The position numbers and the translations under genes were made by a program. 64,000 bases of DNA from Erythrocercus mccallii (taxonomy: Eukaryota > Chordata > Aves > Passeriformes > Dicruridae): assembly GCA_013397435.1 (NCBI GenBank), contig VZRG01002056.1:59767-123766 (forward strand), given 5' to 3'. The stretch's first letter is position 1, and every line of letters begins with the position of its first letter. Shown here piece after piece: positions 14,801 through 60,413 of this stretch. The notes beneath the pieces were generated by a model. It saw nothing but the letters and a program-made list of their open reading frames with translations. It was not told the origin of the DNA and did not search any database.

Positions 14801-15651
14801 AGCCTCCTGAAGTATTTGCATCTGAATAAACTTCTGTGCATACAACCAAATCAATACAGTCTCATACTTTATTAGAAGCTATTGCCCATTACTGTAGACC
14901 ACAGAACACAACCCTATACCTGCTATTTTTTAGTAGGTATAATCTTACTCTACCTTCAGTGAACATGCAATTTCTTTAAAATGTCGTGCTCTGTATCCCT
15001 GATGATTCATGTGGTTTAAGTCTTGTAAGTGGACACAGGGTGATCATACCCTAAATCCTGGCAAGCATGCCAGCACAGTTGTGGTGCTGTGAATTTAACA
15101 TGTCTAAAAGTGAATTATTTGCCTTAGATTTGAGCTTTCTAATGTGACATGTTCACAGAGAGAGTTTTATGAAATCTCTTTCAAAAGCCCATTCTTACCA
15201 TAGCAGTTAAGCTGATGCATTTGAATTGCACTACAATTTTCCATACCAGATACGGTATCTAAAAATCTGTACCTTTCCTTAAAAAACATTAGGAGTTTCT
15301 TCCATCTGAATCTGAATTATTGAGGCAGAATACAAGTGGCTGACCAAAAAAAAAGTTTTGTTTTAGATGTCTGGGATAATACTGTAAAGAAAATGTGGCC
15401 CTTGCAGTTTGCAGCAGGAACCAAGGCTCTTTCAGGAGCTGTTGTTTGTTGCCATTTTTGTTAATCATAGTCTTGAAGCATGCTGAGAGTCTGTGCTGAG
15501 GTTGAGTCTCTTGCAGTACCTTCCTTGTACTCAAGCTTGTTCTGTTTTTTCTCCCTAGCTTCTGGGCATGTTGTGTGCCTGTATAGTTCTATGTAGGAGG
15601 AGTCGAGATCCTGCCTACGAGCTCCTCATTGCTGGCGGAACCTATGCCTAG
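5699..15651 (+). CDS. TSPAN3: Tetraspanin-3, coding exons 2-7 (exon 1 outside window)
   Basis: Four-pass plasma-membrane tetraspanin that organises membrane microdomains. Six exons (5699-5890, 6910-6984, 10514-10615, 10935-11087, 11362-11445, 15559-15651) have GT-AG borders, all in phase 0, and join to 232 codons including the C-terminal Ala, then TAG. With a usual first exon of 21 codons the total is 253 residues, the mammalian length. The family signature is complete: CC after TM2 (residues 72-73), CCG in the large loop (147-149), PLSCC (171-175), Cys182 and Cys197, giving six loop cysteines. N-glycosylation sequons lie at about 127, 152, 167 and 181. The tail has candidate palmitoylated cysteines (229, 231, 235) and a YELL tyrosine motif (243-246). 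The protein is near-identical to the TSPAN3 I know from mammals, so the call is secure. The start codon and promoter are left of the window. Its neighbour PSTPIP1 is convergent. Confidence 0.97.
6910..6984 (+). CDS. TSPAN3: TSPAN3 exon 3: TM3
   Basis: 25 codons, residues 86-110, FVIILLLVFITEVVVVVLGY then IYRAK. This is the third membrane segment with its conserved acidic residue (Glu97). The acceptor is ttttacag and the donor gtaaga, both phase 0. Confidence 0.95.
10514..10615 (+). CDS. TSPAN3: TSPAN3 exon 4: first part of large extracellular loop
   Basis: 34 codons, residues 111-144, from VEDEVDHSI to DYVQRQ. It contains the sequon NGT at about 127. The acceptor is cttcctag and the donor gtgaga. 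The following intron is only 319 bases. Confidence 0.95.
10935..11087 (+). CDS. TSPAN3: TSPAN3 exon 5: cysteine-rich part of large loop
   Basis: 51 codons, residues 145-195. It opens with LRCCGIHNYSDWEN, the invariant CCG motif, and carries PLSCC and NCTGS. Sequons are NYS, NNS and NCT. Relative to the human sequence as I recall it, the residue after WENT is Val rather than Asp. The acceptor is cttccag and the donor gtaagg. Confidence 0.95.
11362..11445 (+). CDS. TSPAN3: TSPAN3 exon 6: loop end and start of TM4
   Basis: 28 codons, residues 196-223, GCEALVVKKLQEIMMYVIW then AALAFAAIQ. It supplies the last loop cysteine (Cys197) and the first half of TM4. The acceptor is tttcag and the donor gtaaga. 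Confidence 0.95.
14111..14206 (+). mobile_element. CR1 LINE 3' end
   Basis: The segment reads GCAGGAGGGCTTGACTGGAT, GGCTTTTAAAGGTCTGTCC, TAACCCAAAGCATTCTGTGA and TTCTATGG. This is the typical 3' end of chicken-repeat-1 elements, including the terminal ATTCTATG-type motif. It is a short 5'-truncated copy, as most CR1 insertions are. It lies in TSPAN3 intron 6 in the sense orientation. Confidence 0.85.
15559..15651 (+). CDS. TSPAN3: TSPAN3 exon 7: end of TM4 and cytoplasmic tail, stop TAG
   Basis: 30 codons plus TAG at 15649-15651. LLGMLCACIVLC completes TM4 with membrane-proximal cysteines suited to palmitoylation, and RRSRDPAYELLIAGGTYA is the short cytoplasmic tail. The acceptor is ctccctag, behind a pyrimidine-rich tract. 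Confidence 0.96.
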   Translation, partial: LLGMLCACIVLCRRSRDPAYELLIAGGTYA

Positions 15652-16490
15652 AAGAGAATTTCAACATGCAGTTCAATCTTCCCCCACTTCTGTGGAAGGT
15701 GAATGGGCCAGGTTTACTTCCAGAGCTTTCTTGCCCCAAGCACACCTTTCAGACATGAGGGCAGCCGCACTGTGCACTGGTGATGGGCAAAACAACAGCT
15801 TTACACAAACCCATATAATTACCTGTGACTTTCACTGTTTTAGCCAGCTATTCATGTATCTAAATGTTTTAGTATGCTAGCAAACTTTCTAATTTCAGAA
15901 CCATTTGCAAGTTAAGTGTAATTTGGTTGATATGAAAGTCAAAGGATGTGTGCCTACTTTGGTAGATTACCTCTAAGCATTAACTGGCCGATTCTTCCAT
16001 ATAGAGAGAGGATGTCTTAAACCTTCACTACGTAGAACTTTTCTGGCCAAAGTTGTACAAAGAAAGCCAGCTGTATTTAATTTGAGAAGAAAAAATGTTT
16101 TCATCTTGCCCCTCACCAGTGTCACTTTTAAAAAAGAAAAACACCACCTAAGTCCAGTACAATTTATATGAAGAAATTGTGGAAAAAAAAAAACCTAATC
16201 AATTTTAGGATTATGTGACTGCAGTTTTGACCTTCAGAGATCCAGTCTTTCAAACATTAGTGGTTTAAAATATAAGCTGGCTTTTCAGGAGTATAATGTA
16301 TGCACTACTGTTCTATAATGAAATATTTCATTTTTCTATGAAGAGCATTTTATGTGTTGAGTGAACTGTTAGACTGTAGACCTTCAATTGGTTTGGAAAC
16401 AATGTAGCCATGTAGAGTAGCAAAGTAGTATGTGAAAGTGATCTCAACTGTAAATAGTAAACCTGATTAAATAAATCTCTATATCCTCCC
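15652..16490 (+). other. TSPAN3: TSPAN3 3' untranslated region (end approximate)
   Basis: This AT-rich stretch after the stop codon runs to the first clear AATAAA followed by a T/GT-rich segment (tcttgtcttctgttt near 16501). The length, about 840 bases, is reasonable for this gene. Later AATAAA copies at 17453 and 17727, the second followed by a GT-rich stretch, could mark longer isoforms. Confidence 0.6.
16470..16475 (+). promoter_or_regulatory. Polyadenylation signal AATAAA for TSPAN3
   Basis: Canonical hexamer about 820 bases after the stop codon, with GT-rich sequence about 30 bases downstream. Cleavage is expected near 16490-16500. Confidence 0.6.
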
Positions 16491-19400
16491 TATAAACATG
16501 TCTTGTCTTCTGTTTAAGATTCCAGTGTATTTGGTCCAGTGGAGTCTGGGTGTGCTGGGCAAACTGTGTGAAAACAACAATTTTGGGTGGCTTTACTTCA
16601 ATAGATGTGTATTTATGGTTTGCTGGAAACCTGATTGTATTGTATTTGTTCTTTTTATTTGAAACAATAGCAGCGAAATGCAGAACAACAAACTCGGCTA
16701 AACTTCATGGAAACTTAACATCTTGTGCATATGATTAAGGAAGAATCAGTTGCCTCTAAACAGCGGGTAATGAATAGCTTTACTGTAACTGCTGTATGTT
16801 AATTATGTTTTAATGTGTCTTGCATTATTCAGATCCTTAGTCACTGCCCTACTTTCAGAGTCTTCAGGTTCCTCCTCCTTTGCAGTAGCCAGGAACGTTC
16901 AGAATTTTTACCGGTTGCTTATGTACAAAGCAGACATGCTCGGTTAAACTGACATCAAGATAATCTCAAATAACTAAAGAAACTTCACTCAGAAAAAGAA
17001 AATTCTGATGTGTACACATTGTTGAAGCCAATGTGGCTTGTTGGGAGATTTTTCTCAGTGCTGTTACTCTGCTGTAGAAATGTACCTTTGGAATTCTGTT
17101 GACCTCTAAAGGTGGCTCATAAATGATACTCCCTTGGGACTTAGATTTTCATTCTTGGTACAGCATGTGGCTCAATCCAGAGGCCTCCTGACTGTGGCAT
17201 CAGATTTCCCAGATGTGGCAGCAGGTCTGACTGAATTTGATTATCTTCGTATTGTGTTGCATACTGTAAATATGGAATAAGATTGAGATGACCCTGGCTT
17301 GTAAAAGCCTGGAGAGGTTTTAAGACAGACTTGTGTTGCATAAAATAAGAATGCTTAAAAAGGTGGTCAGCTCTTAGCAGCTACAAGGCAGAAAGAAACT
17401 CTACAATCATGAGCCTGCACATACCCCTTTGAAATGAGGATGGTTTGGGGGAAATAAAAGGTGCACATGCTTGTCAGTCTTGCTGGAAGACATGGATTTG
17501 AAGTACAGGTGACTTGATAGTACTTGCATGTAAATGAAGGAAGTCTCTGTTTCCTCTTCAAAATGCGGAATATTTGTACTGGAATGTGGAAACTGCTCAA
17601 TATTTTACAACTTTTTTATAATCTAAACAAAGCCCAACTGAACTTTTAACTGTTGTGAATTAAGTTTTTCCTAGGAACCAGTGACCTTCTTGCATTATTC
17701 CATTTGTAGTAGGTCTTGGATGTGTGAATAAAGTTATGGTGGTGTCTGGGTTTTCTAAAATACAAAATCAAACTTCACACCCCCACCCAAAAAAGCCAAC
17801 CAAACACAGACTTGCAAGGGTCTAATACACTGCATTTTGTGTGGTTTGCTGAAGCTGGGAACAAGTGGTGTAGGTCTGTGGCTCCCCTTACTGAAAAAAA
17901 TGAATAAACTTTGGCTTGCATTAGGCAGGAGTGTTGGTGGGGCTGTAGTTTGGCCTTCCTAATTAATACGTTCATATCTGACAGTGTATTTTAGGGGACA
18001 AGGGATGGTTTTGTTTCATTATAGCTTTTTTTGCCTTGATTCCTGTGTCTAGTCTTTTAAGTTCCTGTATGAATTTAGACTTGGCTGTCTTGCAGCTGAA
18101 GAGTCTGAGAGGGCTCAGTGCAGACTGCACAGGAGATTATTCAGACCGAGTGAATCTGTATGTGCTACATGGAGCACACAGGCATGGAGCTCGCCTACAG
18201 CAGTAAACCTTACCTGATCCAGAGGAGTTTAACATGGGGAATTAGAATTGCCTTCAGGGTTTTGGGTTTTTTTTAACTGGGTTTTATTGTTCTCACTGCT
18301 ATTGAAGTGACTTAAGTACATTGCAGTGCACTACCTGTGCTTTACTGCCTTTCAGCACCCTAATAGGAGGCCCTCCAGTTCTCAAGAGTCTCATTCAGAT
18401 TGTGGTCTAGTAAGGCACATTGCCTTATTAAAACAGAGGAGAAGTGGTCTAACAAGCTCAATTTAACAAAGTTAGTGAAAAAAGAAATTTCTGCCTTGAT
18501 AGCCAGAAGAGGACAGCTCATGAGATTCTTCAGTACTTGCAGTTTCAGATGAGATTTGAGACAAGTACTTGTGATAATAGTGTCAGTGATAGCCTTCAGA
18601 GTACAGTTAGTGCATCTTGTAACTGTGACTTAATCTTGGGCCTGAGACCAATCCCTCTGGAATGCACAACAAGTCAGCAAGTGCAGTGGATTTTTGATTG
18701 TGTGCTGTGTCCTGCAGCAGCAGCAGCACACTCTGGGGTGACTTCACTACTTGGAAAATGCCTCCTGAGCCTCTGCCCTGCCTCTTGCAGTCTTTGCTCT
18801 TGGGTGCCACCCCTACTGACTGGGGCAGCTGTCCTTGCTACACATAATAAGCTTAATTTTACTTCCACAGCCTTTTTCAAAACACAGGTTTTCAAAACAC
18901 ATCTTTCCTTGCTGATCTCTGCAGCCTCTCATAGCTGATCTGTTTCCCCCGGAGCTGCATTGAGCAGTTGGAAAGCTCTCTTGGGGCAGCATTTTAAACC
19001 ATGATGTCTGCTTGGGCTATTGCTAAAAGGCACAGAGCAGACTCCCATCTGTGCTGCTTCTGAACTGATGCAAGCACAAAGCTTCCTCTGCCAAGCTACT
19101 GCTGTGATGCAGTGCTGTATAAAGTGGCACCATAACTGGTTGCTGTAGGCCGTGCCTGGCTGTGGGAGGGTAAGGTGCTGGCACTCTTAGCCTGTTTCCC
19201 ACTGTCCTGCCTGTCAATGTCATGTTCCTGGACTGCTTCAACATGAATCTCTGATGTCTGTTGTGATAACTGGGTTTGCTATTTGTCTGTCTCAGTTTCG
19301 GGGCTATTCTTTGGTACTGGGACTGATGAGGAGAGAGCAAACTCACTGGCAGGTAGCAGAATGGTGTTACTGCTGATCTGTTCAAAGTCAGTATGATCTG

Positions 19401-22400
19401 ATTTTGATGGGGCAGTCATAGTTTGCCTGGGCCCTACACAGCAGTGGGTGTAAGCCTTGCCCCTCTACCTCCCCATGAAAGGATTATCTGCAAAACACCT
19501 ACAAGACAGTCCTGAGGTAGTCCTGGGAGCAAGTTGTGTTTCCTTCTGTATACCATAACACAAGGTTTGGTGTTTAAAATAAGGCTAAATTGCTGGCCAG
19601 TTGTTATTACGAGGAGGTGCTGGGGAAAAACAGCTGTACAGCTGCTCCATGGCCATGTGCTGCACCCTGGACATGTTTAATGTCCTGGCAGCTGCCTGGG
19701 GTGGCAGAGGTAAATATTAGACTTGTTGACCTGCTCCTTTATTTCTTCAGTCTGGCAGTTGCCTTCACAATACAAGTTTTGTGCTCACAATACGTATTTA
19801 GTCCTTGCTGTGACTGCAGTGATCCCTGCTGGATCTGCCTGGCAACAGATGTTGCTTCCTTCAGTGTCTGGACTCCAGGACAGGAATTCAGTTGGTTTAT
19901 GTGGGGTATTTGCACTGTAGATGACCACAAAGTAGAGTTTATTCATCATTTAAAAGCAGGGCTAAGTTTGTAGATTAAGCATTGACATGAACTTAAACCT
20001 GCACAAGTGAGAGACCGTCAGAGCTCCAGTCCAGGGACCTGAGACTTGGTGATCTTTCTGGAGCATGCAAAGGAGCACTTCTTTCTAGTGATAGGCGCTG
20101 AACCACACGTTTTCTCTCACCTGCTTCTCATGACCCTGAATGCTAAAGATATGTCAGAGCTTTTGAGCTGAAACTTTTTTCTTTGCCAGAGGGAAGCCTG
20201 CAAACTGCAAATTACCCTTGCTTTGGGTAACGTGAGCCACAGCAGTGTTGGGACCATGGGAGCTGGTCCTGTTGGCACTCCAGAGAATAGACAGCTTTGC
20301 TTTCATTTGGATGTGTGGTGCTTCAGGTACCATCTCTTTTCACCAAATGGGCTCCTGCCTAATTTCAGAGAATAGCTGAGGCATTTTCCAGGGTAGTTGT
20401 CCTGTCAGCGTTTGCTAGGTCAGGCTGTGACTGAAGAACTGGAGTGCATTTCCCTTATGCAAATTAAACTCTTCAGCAAACAACTGGCAGTTGTGGGGCT
20501 TGACAGTATCTAGGATGCCTTGCATGTCAGACCACTCTTGTCTAGAAAACTACTTCTGAAATGGAATTCTGAAGTTTTCCTCCCAGCTGGACAAAGGAAG
20601 CAGCAACATCTGCTCTTGCCTGAATGAGTCTGCCATTGAATTGCATTGAAGAAGGCTGCCACCACATGAGGTGTGTGCGCGGGAGGGGTGGGTAGTGTTC
20701 ATACATTGTTAGCTGAGGAGAGGAATAAATCACCTGCGGCAGAGGTGGCATTGAGTCCTGTGCCAGCCTTTACCAGGCACCTCACAGGCAACAGGCAGGA
20801 CTTAATTCCCAGTACACACTGTAGAACTAAGCACTCCTTGTACTTCCAGGACTTGGAAGTCCAAGTTCCCATCCTTGGGAAGCATGCTTGGTGCTTGTAG
20901 CCTTGCGCTCTGTGAAGCATTTTTGCCCTTTGACTGCAATGTCCATTTTCAAAGCTTAAATCCAGCATTTATCCTGATAGCTTTGTTTCCCCCTGTACAG
21001 TAACACCTTCAGTATTGAAAAGTGGTGCATTGAGGATACATTACAGACACTGAGGAAACATAAGTTAAATTTAGAGCTTGTGCTAGTAAGTGCTATGGGT
21101 ATAAAAGCTGGCACAGGACCCTACAGAGCAGGGAGGATGCATTTCTCCAGATGCCTTCTCCTTTCGTTTTGAATCCTCCCATGACTGCTGAATTGAGCAG
21201 TGACCTAGTAAAACCTTTAGCTGCCACTTAGCAGAACAAAGTCACTATCGCTTAAGTCTCCCTTCCTCACGCAGGGCTGGGACTCAAGAAGGGCTGTGCA
21301 GCCCTTCTCTAAAGACAAAGCACTTCTCACGTCTATCAGTGCATTGAAAGCTTTCCCATTCACACTTAGGTTGGCATTCTTATCCTGGGAAGGTTAAAGT
21401 TCACCAGTTTCCCAAGAAGTTCCTCCATGGACTGTTTTCGGCTTAAAAATTCTCAACAATTCTTCTTTAGATGCAGCTGTTGAGCATTTGCGCCCTTGCA
21501 GAGTGGAAGGGAATGCACTGAGCTCCCCCACACGCTCCCTGCATTGAGTGTGAGTGTTATCTCATGTCTGCACTCCCCTTCCTCAGAGCCAGCAGGCCCT
21601 ATTACAAAACGAGCACTGTGTACACAGTATGATTTGTCCTTTTGTACGAGATTTTCCATCGCAAATATTGATCCGACCACCACCCAATGCTAGCTTGTTT
21701 AGGCTGGGTCTGGGATTGAACAAGCACCAAAATGCTGAGTGTGCCAGGAGGATTTTCAGCTCGGTGTCAGAGTGGATTACAAGCACCCTGTGATGAATGG
21801 GGAAACCGAGGGGTGAGGTGCGACTTCTCCAGTCATACCTTTGCTTCACAAAGCCATTGATTTATTCAAGGGTTTAGCCTGAGCTGCTTGAACAATCCAA
21901 GTGTGTAATCCAACACCCAGGAAATTTCATTCACGTTTAGGCTGGAATGCCTTCAGCTGTGCTGTGTGTCCATTTACCCTGAGGCAGATGCTGCGGCAAA
22001 TGCCTGAATTTCACTCAAAGACAATTGAAAGCACTGTTTCTGCAGCTGTAGCTCATTCAGCTTACACATATTAACACACTGGTTACTTCTCTTTATGTCT
22101 GCCTTGATTTGGTGGTTTGGTTGAATTCTGGTAAGGGCAGCAAAGCTGGGATACACGTGCTGGTTTATGTTTCCAAATCTGATTAATACTGGATGTTATA
22201 GATCTGGTAAGTAAAATTCCCCTGCTTTCAAAAATCCTCTTAGGGTATCTGTTCCTGCTTCAGCTCTGCCTCCCAGCTGTTTTTGTACCCCCAGTCCTCA
22301 GGATGATTTGTGGAATCCCTGGTTATAAACTCGAAGCTGTGCTCGAGTTCTGTTTGCCTGGTGGTTTTGGATGATACTGTCTTTCCCCTTAGAAATTTCA

Positions 22401-24961
22401 GAGATGTCAACTCTGATTTCTGCCAATTTTGCTGGGAGGTCACGGTGATTTCTGTTAGAGTTTTGTATCTAAAAGCAAGATTTAGTCTGTGCTTTCAGTC
22501 AGAATAGAACAACACAGTAAATTTGCCTTTTGGGCCAGAGTGTGGACAGAACGGCTGCAGCCACATGGCACTCAGCAGCAATAGGTTGTAAATGTGCTCA
22601 TTCATAATGGTGCCCCAGCAGCTTTGTGCCAGATCAGGTGTCAGCCGTCCTTTAGCAGCTGGTGGAAGGACAAGTTGAGCCCTGCACCATGTGTAACTGG
22701 CTAATTTGATGGAAATATGATTATCCAGCTATTCTAGAAACAGATCAGATTTGCAATGTGCAGGATCCAGGAGTGCACAAATCTGGAGATAACTGTGGCT
22801 CGGAGCAAAATGTGAACTGGCTGCTGAATTTAGGTAATGGCTAGCAAAGAATAGTTGATGGCTAACATTTTGTCCAGTTCTTTGCCCTCTCAATTGAATG
22901 TGGCATTGGCATTTTGTTAATAACGTAATCACAAGCAGGACGCTAAGTCCTCTGGCAGAATCTAGTTCTCCACACAAGTATTCTTCCTCTACAAAACCCA
23001 GCCCATCAGCACTTGTAGTCCCTTAGCAGCCATTTATTTTCCAGAAGGCAGATAAGACTGAGCATCACAACTTTGTTTCCTTTCTTGCTTGCTAGCTCTG
23101 AGTGTAGTTTCTGTTGAAGGATGTGGGAAGTACTGGTATTTGTGTGGCTGGGGACTGTTCTCCTGTTCAATGTCCCAGCCCTGCAAGCTGGAGAAGAAGA
23201 AAGCCAGAGAAAAGAGATGGTGTTTAGCAGTCTAGGCTGCTGTCCAGGCCTGTACAGTTTGTCCTGTCCCATACAGGGTTTTTGCCACTCCACACTGAAG
23301 GTTAACAGTGACTTTTCTTACGGTGTTTGGATAGCACTGATGTACAGTCCCCTGTGCTCTCCAAGCCTGCACAGTTAAGCCATGGCACAGTGATAGTCCC
23401 AGGAGGTTCTGTGGTACCACAAATTGTGTGAGTTACCCCCCAGTGTTGAGGTTAGGTGTTCCTTAATGCCCACCCAAGCTCCTGTTAGACACCCACACCT
23501 GGTGCTTGGCTTGTAATGCATCTTGCTCTTGGCATCCATGTGCTTCCACTTCAACTGCATTCAGTAATCAGTGAGGTATGAGCTGCAACTGGGAGAAAAT
23601 TAATGGAGAGGAGACTCAGACCACGAGTCCACCTCTTGAAACAGGAAGGAAGCTGAGGTAGGAGTTTCTGCTGTCTATGCCTTTATGTACATGATCTGCC
23701 ACCACTTTGGCTGATGATGTGGGGTTCTTCATACTGCAGAGCTCAAGCCAGGGGTCCTTAGGGAGGTGGCAGACACTTCAAACCTTGAACAGCCACCATG
23801 CCCATGCTGCTGCTACATGCTCTGCTGGGAAGAAGTTGATTTCTTCCTTTTAGCTGCCTAGTTGTTGGAAATGCTAGAAGCTGGCTGACTCTACAGATCA
23901 CTGAGCTTGGCAGGAGGCCTGGCTGTGTTGGCTGTCCTAGAGCTCTGTCTGTTGCCTCTCTCTGTTTCTAGTCTGATACTACTTTGTTGCCTCTTAATAT
24001 GCAAAAAATCTGATCTGTGCAGAGATGGACCTCATCCTACACTTGCAGATGTTTCCTAATTATGTGTGATTGTCATTGGTTAAATATTATTTCATACAGG
24101 TTTTCCTGTTCTTCTCCTGAATTGGTAGTAAATGGTAAAAGAGAACAATATGCATGTTTTGACTTTAGTATAAGAATGCCACTGGAAAGAGTCCATTTCA
24201 GTTTCCCATCTTAGCTGAAAATTAAATGATAACTTGATTGTGCCAGTTTTATTGCCCAAATGTTACCGAACTGGAGAGGAAATGTTAATAAGGGCAATGT
24301 TATTAAGGTAGTGACCTACAACTGACCTTCCTGCTTTTCCTGCTGATGGGGGTGGGTAGAGGGATGACACCTAAAATGTGGGTGTTCTGAGAAGATGTGG
24401 GTATTTCTTGGTATCTCTGTTATATTTGTGACAAGTGCTGCCATGCAGATAGGGCAAACTGAAGAATTTGACTGATAAGTAGTTCCAAGCCCTATCTAGA
24501 CAATGTGAAGCAGAGGATTCATGAGAAAACATTGCCTGCTGCTTTTTCATTTCCTGAACAATCTGGAGTTAGCATGTTGGACTCAAGTGCTGTGACACTG
24601 GGGAGATTTTGAAATACCTATAGCCTCTTGCCATTCAACAGTGTTTATTTGACAGAAGAAGAGATTGGTAGAAAGGATATTGGTTTCCTGACTTTAACAG
24701 CAAAAAAATGGAATGATTTGATGGGAGAGAAACAGCAGCCACCATTCCACCAGCTGTCTGCTGGTGATGTAAACCATGTGGTTCATGGAAGCAAAGATGA
24801 TCTGCAGTAGGTTTTCAGGGCAATCAAGACTGGGCCCTGCAGTGCCCCCAGAGAAGTGAGGAGTCCTGCAAAAATCTGTGTCTCCCACATCATTAGAGAA
24901 GGTACATTTCACTAGTTTTGTTTGGGTGGGATTTTTTTTCTGTTTAAGATAATTTGTAAAA
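16491..24961. other. Intergenic region between convergent TSPAN3 and PSTPIP1
   Basis: I see no coding exon, CpG-rich promoter, structural RNA or clear transposon here. The reading frames present are short, lack domain resemblance and are not bounded by plausible splice sites. Part may be alternative 3' UTR of either gene. Confidence 0.6.
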
Positions 24962-24983
24962 TTTATTTATTTATTGGTTTATT
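24962..24983 (-). promoter_or_regulatory. Cluster of AATAAA signals on minus strand, possible PSTPIP1 poly(A) site
   Basis: Four overlapping or adjacent TTTATT hexamers on the plus strand read as AATAAA on the minus strand, about 1.8 kb after the PSTPIP1 stop. They are the first canonical hexamers I found downstream. A variant ATTAAA at 25659-25664 (minus) would give a shorter UTR. Which is used cannot be told from sequence. Confidence 0.35.
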
Positions 24984-26796
24984 ACAATCTTCTTTGTGGA
25001 AGATGGAGTGTTCAAGAAGTAAAAACATTAAATCTCTTATGCTTTCCATTTCCTCTCCTGCTGTAGCTAACAAGGGATGCTGTGGTTGTCGGGCAGCCTC
25101 CACTCGTACTGTCCTGGCCAAGCTGAAGCCATTGTGCATCTTTGTGTCACTTCAGGCATGGTCACAGAAACCTCTCCTTCCCTTTCCAGCCTGGTGAGCA
25201 TTGCTGTTCTTTCTCTGCTGCCTTCAGCCACCCCAGGCCCTCCCAAGCCTGTCCCGATGCCAGGGCTGGGAGCCCTTCAGCCCAGATGTGGATGTACTGT
25301 GTGGTCACTGCGGGAGTGCAAAGGACCGCAGGCAGCCAAAGGAAAAGGCCCTGCTGCAACTTCTGTTCCATTCTTGCAGGAAGTGTTTGAATAGGAGACT
25401 GCAAGTGCCTCTGACCTTCACTGTGTTTCATTTAAGAAAAGATTGTATTGACCATTACAGCTTTTTCTGAATTTCTCTTGTCTGTTTTGTGTATCTGAGC
25501 TAACAGTTCCTCTCTCCTCCATACCTTTCAGGTAACAATAAGATTAATTTTCATTGTCTTGATTCAGTTTTTAGACCTGAAACCTTGGCAAACGGTCATT
25601 CTGCCCCCAGAAATAGTTTGCTCTGATTCAAAATAAATTCAAATCAAATTAATTAGTTTTTAATTTTTTTAAACTATCTTGAAATACTGAAAAGGGAAGA
25701 ATAGCAGAAACTATCCATCAATCCCTTGTACAGTACAGTGACAGTTGGAAACATTCTTAAATATTAAACTAGACAGACAGAGAATACAGAGAACCTGCAC
25801 AGTGCAACATCTCTGAAGAGGTTTTGTTGAAGAATGAGCCCATTAGACATGCCTGGAAAGGGCCCAGGAAGTTCCTGTGGCGGCAGACGCAGAGGTGCAG
25901 AGGCTGCAGGCAGCAGATGAGCCAGAGCAGCCCATGGGCTGAGCGGGTGCAAGGGGGACTGCCCTGCTGACAGTTCTCTGGGGCTCACAGGAGAGCAATC
26001 AGGGCAGTGCAGCACTGCTGGAGGCTTGGCTTAGCTGCTCTTTGTGTTGTTGGGTTTTTAAACTTCATAATCCCAGAGAGGCATTAGGGAAACCTTCCAG
26101 CCAAGGCAAAAGCAAGCCCAGAGCCCATCCTCGGTCCCAGAATCCAGTGCAAAGCAGAGCCATGGCTAGCATGGATTTCACGTTAGGAGATGGTTGTGCT
26201 GGAGTGCCTCGAGTTTTCCTACTAAGGATGTGTCCTGGTCCTTCAGGTGCTCCTCTCTGGCTGCATTCACTGATTTTGTATTTTCATCCGTGACTGATAA
26301 ACCATCCTCTGTCAAAAATGCCAGCATGACCTGTGCATGGAGAGAAAGTGATCCGTGGCAGAGAACGTGGCTGTTGTAACCATAAGGGTGGTGCCCAGGC
26401 TGGCTGGAGACAATCGTCCATCTTGGAGAAACTGCACTTGCTTCTGTGATCTTTTCCCTTTGCACAGTTGAGATCTGGGCAGGAATTTCCTCCCAGGATC
26501 GCGGAGCTTTGAGACACTGCTGGCAGCACAGGGTGCCAGGGGAGGACTGTGCCAAAACATGCAAGTCCTAATGCCTCAGGAGTGACGATGGTTTTTTCAG
26601 ATAGTGTAGGCCAGCAGAATAATGGGATGAGGCAGGAGCAAGGGAGAGAAAAGCATGGTCAGTTGGTTATTTCTGAATGGTAGTTGTAGAAAATGATATT
26701 ATTGGAATGCCCTTGGTCAGCTGAAGTAGACCTTGTGTGCTGATTGTTTTCAGTAATGGAATACTTGTAGAGTCCGAGGACTGGAGCTTCTTTTCA
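24984..26796 (-). other. PSTPIP1: Presumed PSTPIP1 3' UTR and flank
   Basis: Sequence directly after the PSTPIP1 stop codon, up to the candidate poly(A) cluster. It has no recognisable exon or repeat. The UTR length is an inference from hexamers only. Confidence 0.35.
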
Positions 26797-59343
<32,547 letters not shown>

Positions 59344-60386
59344 CTGAAGACAAAAAGAAAAAGTAATAGCTGTTAAGCACATCAGCTCCTCTTACCTTAA
59401 TTCTAATTCTTATTTCTTAATTCCTCTTACCATATTTCTAACAAGAAAGGTCAGAGTCAGCTCAGTACAAATACCAACCTGTGGGGCAGTGACTGTGCCA
59501 CCTGGTCAGAGGTGGTGTTTAATGGGAGGATTTGTAGCACAGGGAGACAGGATTTCTGTGCTCTACCCCTGGCCCTCCCAGTGCCTCACAGCAGGATCAG
59601 GACAAGCCATTTTATGACAGGGAGCCTGAGTTAATCAGTACATAGTGACAGCATTGTTGAAAATGTAGTGGTGAATGTTTTCTGAGCTTTATGTTACAGC
59701 ATTATGGTAAAATCACAGGCTGTGAAACCATAAAGACAACGAGTGTGTTCCTTCCCTCAAGCAGTTTATCTACAATACAAGCCCTTATATATGAACTGAA
59801 TGCAGTTTATACATCCATCCACCATCCCCTAAGCAGTTACCATTTAATAAATGGGTTGCTTTATTTCTTTCTACCACCACTGTGAAGAAGACAGCTGTTT
59901 AAGTTTTGGTGCTTGGAAAAGATCCTCTGGCAAGCAACTGCTCGGCATTTGAGCTTGTGCCTTTGTTTCCTTGTTGCTGGGACTGGATAGGAGCAGGGCA
60001 GCCCTGGGGATGAATGGTGGTGGCTGATGGCAGCCCCAGTGCTGCTCACACAGGCCTTGGGGCTTCTGGGGAGATTTGCAGATCTAGGAACAGGTTTTTT
60101 TGGTTCTTCAAGAGCTAGGATAAATTTCTGCAGACAATCCGAGTAGATCTACAGGTTGTAGTAACGTTTCCAGTGCTACAGTCCATTATAAAAGGCATCA
60201 CCCCTGAAGAAACAGGATCTCAAGCCCAAAACGTTAGTTTTCCTAATGTTTCCAAGGGCAATTTACACACACATCACAGGGAGAGATCCTGCTGTGAAAT
60301 AAATGAGAAGCAGCAAGTTTTGCCATTCAGAAAGGTTCTTGATAATACCCTGGTGATGGACTTAGCACTTTCCCCCTCTCTCTACC

Positions 60387-60413
60387 TTTTTTTTTTTTTT
60401 TTTTTTTTTTTTT
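60387..60413. repeat. Poly(T) run of 27
   Basis: Uninterrupted T tract on the plus strand. No retrotransposed body is recognisable beside it on the minus strand. Confidence 0.95.

Larger units (their letters stand above)
5891..15558 (+). other. TSPAN3: TSPAN3 introns 2-6
   Basis: The introns are 5891-6909, 6985-10513, 10616-10934, 11088-11361 and 11446-15558. All begin GT and end AG. Only the CR1 fragment in the last one (14111-14206) is recognisable. The rest is AT-rich and holds no gene I can support. Confidence 0.8.
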